Positions 58,030 to 64,000 of a DNA stretch of 64,000 nucleotides are shown in pieces. Location of the stretch: NCBI GenBank assembly GCA_024362935.1, contig JANCRA010000012.1, forward strand, positions 4,030,001 to 4,094,000, given 5' to 3'. This DNA is from Setophaga petechia (lineage: Eukaryota > Chordata > Aves > Passeriformes > Parulidae). The position numbers were made by a program, and so were the translations under genes. The notes beneath the pieces are model-generated. The model ran no database searches and was not told the DNA's origin. It saw nothing but the letters and a program-made list of their open reading frames with translations. Position 1 is the first letter of the stretch; each line of letters begins with the position of its first letter.

Positions 58030-61000
58030 TATGTTTTTTCTCACAATTACCAATTGCTGTACACCGTCCCAGCTGAGCCCATGTCCAGTGTGGGGCAAGT
58101 TTTGAATGGCACATCTGCCTGAGAGTGTGCAGCAGCATGGGCACTGGACTTCAGGAGCAGGAATGGCAGCACTGACCTCACGTAACCTGAGCAGACCTTC
58201 ACTTCTGAAGTCTATTCACTTCTGAATAGTTCTCTGCTGGAATGAGTCAGCGTGGCATTGGCATGAGCAATCCTCAGAGTCAACCAATGGCACACATGGA
58301 AGGAGAGGGAGGATTCAGAAGTAAACAAATATTTAGGCAATGGAGTCTTTTAAAGTTCAAGATGCTTTGCTTATACTGTGTCTTAATGGGAAAGGAGAAC
58401 TCAGCTGAGACTTGAAGGAGATTAGACAGATAAAAGTTGAAAAAGAAATGGGAAAAATGTGTCAAAGCCAAGCAAATAGGACAAAGCAACAAACTGTCAG
58501 ACAGAAAGAGAAGACCAGCAATTATCAGCATAAAAAAATGACAAATAGGTAGTGAAAAAACAGAAACAAGAAAAAAAAAACAACAACATTCACACAGGCA
58601 GACTGATTATAACTTCCACTATTTTTATCTAATTCTAGTGTCCCTGTTAATCAGATTACAGCTAAACCAGTGTTCTAAGAAACACAGTGAGGAGCGTCAG
58701 GACTCAGCTCGCTCCAGGCAGTTCCTTCACAAGGTTTGTTCCAGGGTGGGAAATGTGCAAACTCATTTCCCATGAAAACATGGCAATTCCACTCTGTGTG
58801 AAAATATCAGGAATCTATCTGGATGCACAGGTCTCTTTCCTCCAGCATGCTTTTCCATGAGAGAGAGTAATATAGCAGTATACCCACTAGGTTTTTCCTA
58901 TTGATACACATATTTGAAGATCAAAGACAGCATGTGAGACAAAAGATATTTATTTCACTTACAGTATCAAAATGTAATTCCTCTGACCTGTTCAAGTTTC
59001 ATAAAGGGATTTGTGTGACCAATATCTAACATCTGTTTTGGGCTTCAAATGGACATTTTTATCCATGGAAATCTCTAGCTTAAAGACTTGTGTTTTGACA
59101 CCAGCTGGAATAATAGCAAGTTCAAATACAACACACAGTTCAGTTTGGAAATTAAATGACTGATACTGATCACAGTGTGGATGGAGAACTATGAATGTGC
59201 ACCCATTCATGTTAGAATTGCCTACAATACAAAAATTTAAAGGCAATGATGACAATAATTTTCCTACTAGTTGGAAAAGTTCTAGAAAAAGGGGCTTTCT
59301 TCCCCAAAATATTGTCTGAAAACCAACTTATCTTTTTGGATATATCCATGTGTTCCATAATGTGATCTTTATTAGTGAAGGGAAATATATTTTACCTCTG
59401 GCGGTGTGGGGGAAGAGAAAATTAAAGTTAAGAAGCAGCTGCCTCCCTCAAAAAGACAGTAGAATAATTTTGCAGAACAAGTTCCTTGCAGAACAAGAAC
59501 AGTGCTGTTCACATGAGACATCAGAGCCAACACAGCAGACTTTACTGGCATGAGCAAGGGGAGGGTGCACATGGTGCTTACACAGTCCATAAAGTGGTTG
59601 CATAGCAATTCCTCTGGGGTTGTTGGGGTGATGATGTTAACTAGAAACATCAAAAGCACTTTTAATTGGCAAAACAGTTTTTAGTCCAAAACATGGCTAA
59701 CAGCTTGTACTATTTCTACCTTCTAGGTAACCTCCTTTTTCTTTTCACCTTTTTTCTATTTTGTTTTGGTTTTTTGTTTGGTTGGGGTTTTTTTAAATTT
59801 TTTTGTCATCCCAAAACTTGTCTGGAAAGCCAGGGAGAAACACACCATTTAACATGAGAGAGGTTCATGTCTGTAACGTCACACTCTCTTGAATAAAAAT
59901 AAAAGAAATGTATTGAGTCATTCTCAATGGAAAAAATGGTGCAAACTTTGTGCCGTAGTGGTGTGTTCAATTTTTAAGGGTTTCTACAAGCATTCCAACA
60001 GGGCTCTTGTGAACATTGTTAGAAACTTGAATAGCTGTCTTACACCAATAATTCAGCAATTGACATTTCCCTATTTTTAATAGTGATTTAAACCAACAGA
60101 GTTTATTTGGGACAAAAGGACAACATGATGACATAGTGGCTCCAGGAAGGAACTAGATGACAGTGTGCAAGACTGCCATTTTCTACCCCAATTTCTCAGT
60201 CCTCTTCCCCACAGACACAGCCAAGGTAGCTAGCTGCTATCTTCCCATAGCTCAGTGTCTAGGTTGACAGGATTCCCTGTGGATCATTTCATAGGGCTCC
60301 ATGGGTGATTTCAGCAGAAGGGGCACAAACTCACTGATACAGCCGTGCTGCGGCTGCATGGCATCTGCTCTGCTCTGGCTGCTGGTGTTCTCATTCAGAC
60401 CCTGGGCTGCTGGACACATCTCCCATGCATCTCCATCCAAGGTTTCATTTATTTTTCAGAATAGAATTGAAGGTCCTTAGTAAGCCCTCTGCCTACAACA
60501 GAAACACTTCCTAGTCAAATGTCATTTTTTTCCTCATAACCCATCTCCAGCGCACCCAGGGCCTCCCATACACTGGGCATGTTTGCCTGTACACTTTTAA
60601 ACATGAATGCCAACCTTATATTCACTTCAACAGTAACATTTCATAGCTTAGTTTTAAACAGAAAATTTATAAACTGTTACATAACTGACATGCAGCAGAG
60701 GCCTGGCCCATCCAGTAATTCCCTCTTTTTCAACAGCAGATGCAGGCAGAGCATTCATCAGCTTGGCAGGAAGCTTTGTACCTCTCCAGGTATTCTGGGT
60801 TGCTTTCTCCTACTTCAATGTTGGGTCTTAAGAGTAAGCTCATCCTCTTTATGGCTTCAGACCAACAGGTTTACAGACATTTATGGCAGCTTTCGTATCT
60901 CCAACATAAATTATAGGAAGTAACATAAACAAGTGATTCCATGCATTCCCATGTGCTCTGTAAGTGACAGGGGTGAAGGCTGTCTAAAGGCAGAAAAAGT

Positions 61001-64000
61001 ATATGGATGACAGCCTTGCTCCTACACAGGAGCAAACCAGACTTTGTCACCTGTAAAGGAGCTGCTAACATGACAAAAAATCCAACAGTTCCAGAAACTG
61101 TTACTGAAACTGATTAGTACTTCTTAACCTCCCTTACATAGTGAGGCCAAAAAAGAAGGACTAAAGTAGTAAACAGTCCTACCTCCCACCCCACCCCCAG
61201 CCTGCAGCAGTGACCAGAGGCATTACAAGGGAGAAATGGAAAGTCCAGGTCTCCCCGGGCCACTGACTTAACGTTTGTCTGTGTGATTGTGGTTTCCAAT
61301 ACAGAATCAAAATAGTTTCTAGTAGCAACTAGTTGTAAACATTTGAGAACCTGATGGTAATGAACTCACTCTCCAACAAACAAACAATAGAGTCATCAAG
61401 TACTACAATTTCAGTTCTGTAAATATAACACCAGTGAATATTGGTGAGCTGCTTCAGTCTAAACACCTCACTCTGGGCTAATACCATTCTTTAGAAAACA
61501 AACACATGCAGATGGGATTTGTTGTCAGAATAGAATCAGGATTGTAAATGAGTGAGGTCATTCCCAATAATGCTGCCGTTGTAGGAGCAGGCCCTTGGTA
61601 GTTGCTGGGAACAGCATGTTGTTTATTATCAGATAAACACATAACATTAGTCTTCCTCCTTTTCAAGAAAAGAGGGCACACAACATTTAGTGAAAGAGTT
61701 ATGTAGATTACTTTTCAAACCTGCAAGGGAAATGTCTCTCCTTTTACAATGAATTTGCATAATAAGCACAATTCTTTGCCAAACAGTGATAAATACAAAT
61801 CTGTTGTGACACAGGACTTCTGCTTCATTCACCTCGTTATAATCTCAGGAAATTGAGCCTTGTTACACATGGAAGCAGTGGAGCACAGCAAGGCAAAATT
61901 ACCTCCCAAGGAAACACATCTGTCAGGATCAGCAGCAAAAGCAGACTCCCACTTGTCCAGGGTCTTGAGGCACACTGCCCCTATTTATCACATTACAGTG
62001 TGGAAATTCTTTGATAATTAACAGTTAAAGATAATAGGAAGAAGCAAGAATACTTGCTTTTTTTCTTAGCTAATGATGTACAATCAAATATTTTCATTTT
62101 TTCAAGACAAATATGAAAGTAGAAAAATGTCCCGTAGAAAAGATCTGAATTAGGTTTTCAACTAGATCAAGAAGAATCATGTTCTGTGAGCCCAGAAGAG
62201 CATACAAGTTTCAGATTTACCTCTCCATCCAGTTCATTTCACTAGTTTTCCTTATTTCTTAAATCCATTTCATAAGAAGAAGATATTTTTCAAACAGAAG
62301 GGTTAAGCTGAAACCAAAAGAAGTTTGTGTCATTGATAAAAATGTGCTTTAGGAATATGGGGAACAAAAGTCCCTGTCCAGAAACATATGGTAGATCACA
62401 ATTCTGTGCTGAGACCTGTATCCTTTATGATCAGCTACCTAGAGAGATATTTTATGGTATACCTATCTGTTGGTTGCTTTGAAAATTAGCCCAATTATTC
62501 CTGCATTCACCTGACCTGATTTAATTGATGAGTCAATGAAAGCCAGGTGATATAAGGGAACCAATGTTTTCATTGTGTGCCTCTCTCCTCACCTGCTGTT
62601 GAAGGAGCTAAGGTGATTCTGCTTCTAACTTTATGTTCCATACTGTACCCAGATGTCGTTGAGATGTAACTCTGCCCAAATGCCCAAATTACACAGAGTG
62701 GATTCTCACTCCAGCAGATTGTCACACAGGAAACTCCAGCAGAAACAAGATTGCATCAAGATTTAAGGAAGGGTATAAAATGTATTTAGATTCACTGGGG
62801 AGAGGAGCTTTAGCTGAGTATTCCCATTAACAGGATCCTTCCAGATAATCAATTTCTTTCTCACAATTTACCTGGGGACTCAGCTATGATAAAAAAATGT
62901 ATTGGCTACTAGCATCATGCACATCAAAGGGTGAAAGCTGACTGCCTGTTTGTGTGCCTGTCCCGGCTTTCTGCTGCAAGGACTGTACAAAAGCTAATTT
63001 TTTCCAGGAGAGACAGTGATGGGCTCTGCCCAGGCCTCTTAGAAACTCATACAACATACTTCAAATGGGTGCAGCACATTCTCCCATCCCGTTCCATATC
63101 TGGCTGGATCTGCTACAGACTGTCTTCATCTTTCCTCACATCCAAATATGTCCAAGAGTGGCCTCAGTGGATGCAGCTATCAGCTCTTTCTAAAGAATGA
63201 TGGAAAATGAAGGTTTCTGAACAATCTTGTTTTTTCCAAAATTGTACAAGGGCACACTCTAAAGCTGTCTGAGCTTAATATTATGAATGCCAGTGGAGCT
63301 TAAAGACTTTTCTGCTATCTTCAAGGGGAGTAAGTGTTGAACTCAGACTGAGAGAGTGAGGCAAAGCCAGAAAGACACAGAGACAGGACCTCATTTAAGA
63401 AATGACTGACAAAGAGATTGAAGGGAAGCTGGGAAGTTCTGTCTAAAGATTCTTCTGTGAAATAGGACCTTACCTGCTTGTAACTAATCATGCCAGCAGA
63501 TTTACAGATCATATGTAAATTCTTACCAGGATTGGTGCAGGGCTACTTCCAGGCTAAGTATCTTGAGAAATGAGTATTCTGACACTTTGACAGCCATGAG
63601 TTCAGGCTGGGGGAGGAAAAGACAAGGCAGGACAGACAGACAGCTGTCAGGACATCAGAGAATGTGGGCTTACTGCCTCTGAAGAGGACAGACACCCTCT
63701 AGCCCATAGCTAACAAAAGCCTGCCCCTTCTCAGACCAGTGTGAGTCAATGGGGATTTTGAGGTTTGGCTGCCAGCACAGCGTGCAGCCAGCACTCAGGT
63801 TGTTTTGCTGTCCTCTGGAAATGCATCACTTTCCGAAATTCCATCCACTGACCAAGCCTGGTCTCAGCCTTGGTGCTGTGTACTCTGTCTCCACACATAT
63901 CTTTTTTTAGTAACATTTAACTTAAGCTGTTTGATTTGTTAAAGTGAAATCAGATCTATCTCGTTACCGACCATGGAAGTGAGAAGGGGCCTAGATGAAA
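58030..64000. other. Unique non-coding DNA
   Basis: I see no supported gene, RNA gene or transposon over the last 6 kb. Frames such as 60579-60923 (+, 114 codons), 60252-60440 (-) and 62931-63200 (+) were inspected and show no recognised domain. Minor content is a direct repeat of ttcacttctgaa (58198 and 58215), an A-run at 58571-58580 and a short gacagacagacag run at 63631-63642. 63600-63830 is GC-richer and unexplained. Confidence 0.5.

Noticed and set aside
60252..60440. 62-codon minus-strand frame with balanced composition and a donor-like site
   Set aside because: The donor-like cagtgagt does not fit the frame well and no acceptor or partner exon was found.
1..64000. CRISPR arrays, tRNA or rRNA genes, and bacterial or phage systems
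   Set aside because: No regularly spaced repeats, tRNA cloverleaf motifs or rRNA blocks were seen, and the sequence is vertebrate in character.

Overview
The window looks like nuclear DNA of a bird. It is AT-rich (about 60% A+T by eye) and CpG-poor, has no bacterial-style gene packing, and its recognisable interspersed repeats are avian. These are CR1 (chicken repeat 1) LINE fragments, two of them ending in the diagnostic ATTCTRTG-type 3' octamers, plus two fragments matching long terminal repeats (LTRs) widespread in bird genomes, and remnants of older amniote or archosaur repeats. A neoavian bird, perhaps a passerine, is plausible, but the species cannot be named from sequence alone.

No protein-coding gene can be supported. 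The longest ATG-initiated open frame is 166 codons. None of the frames shows a recognisable cellular domain, and the longer ones are either low-complexity or overlap repeats. No rRNA, tRNA, CRISPR or known microRNA hairpin was recognised. The window is best read as intergenic DNA, or the inside of a very large intron.

Layout. 1-6.6 kb: unique AT-rich DNA with a small 3 x 18 bp tandem repeat. 6.6 kb: a perfect (CTTTT)16 microsatellite. 6.7-11.5 kb: unique DNA with a palindromic MITE-like relic at 9.8 kb. 11.5-13.2 kb: a CR1 3' end and an ancient CR1, both on the minus strand, around a possible non-coding terminal exon (12.0-12.5 kb). 13.2-27.4 kb: mostly unique, with a paired AP-1 motif at 18.7 kb. 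27.5 kb: a minus-strand CR1 relic. 27.6-35.2 kb: unique DNA and simple repeats. 35.19-35.47 kb: a perfect 24 bp palindrome directly abutting a plus-strand CR1 tail. 35.5-51.5 kb: mostly unique, with a pentanucleotide microsatellite (39.9 kb) and an ancient SINE/LINE tail (49.5 kb). 51.5-58.0 kb: the most structured part, holding the only CpG-island-like segment (about 51.85-52.27 kb), a solo LTR (52.55-53.06 kb), a CR1 fragment (53.54-53.65 kb), a second LTR 3' portion (about 55.3-55.68 kb) and a long CR1 copy (57.10-58.03 kb). 58-64 kb: unique DNA with nothing recognised.

The best leads for new biology are the isolated CpG island next to a solo LTR, which may be the promoter of an unannotated transcript or an enhancer, and the candidate exon structures at 12.0-12.5 kb and 8.9 kb. 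All three are inferences. I see no evidence for a multi-gene system here.
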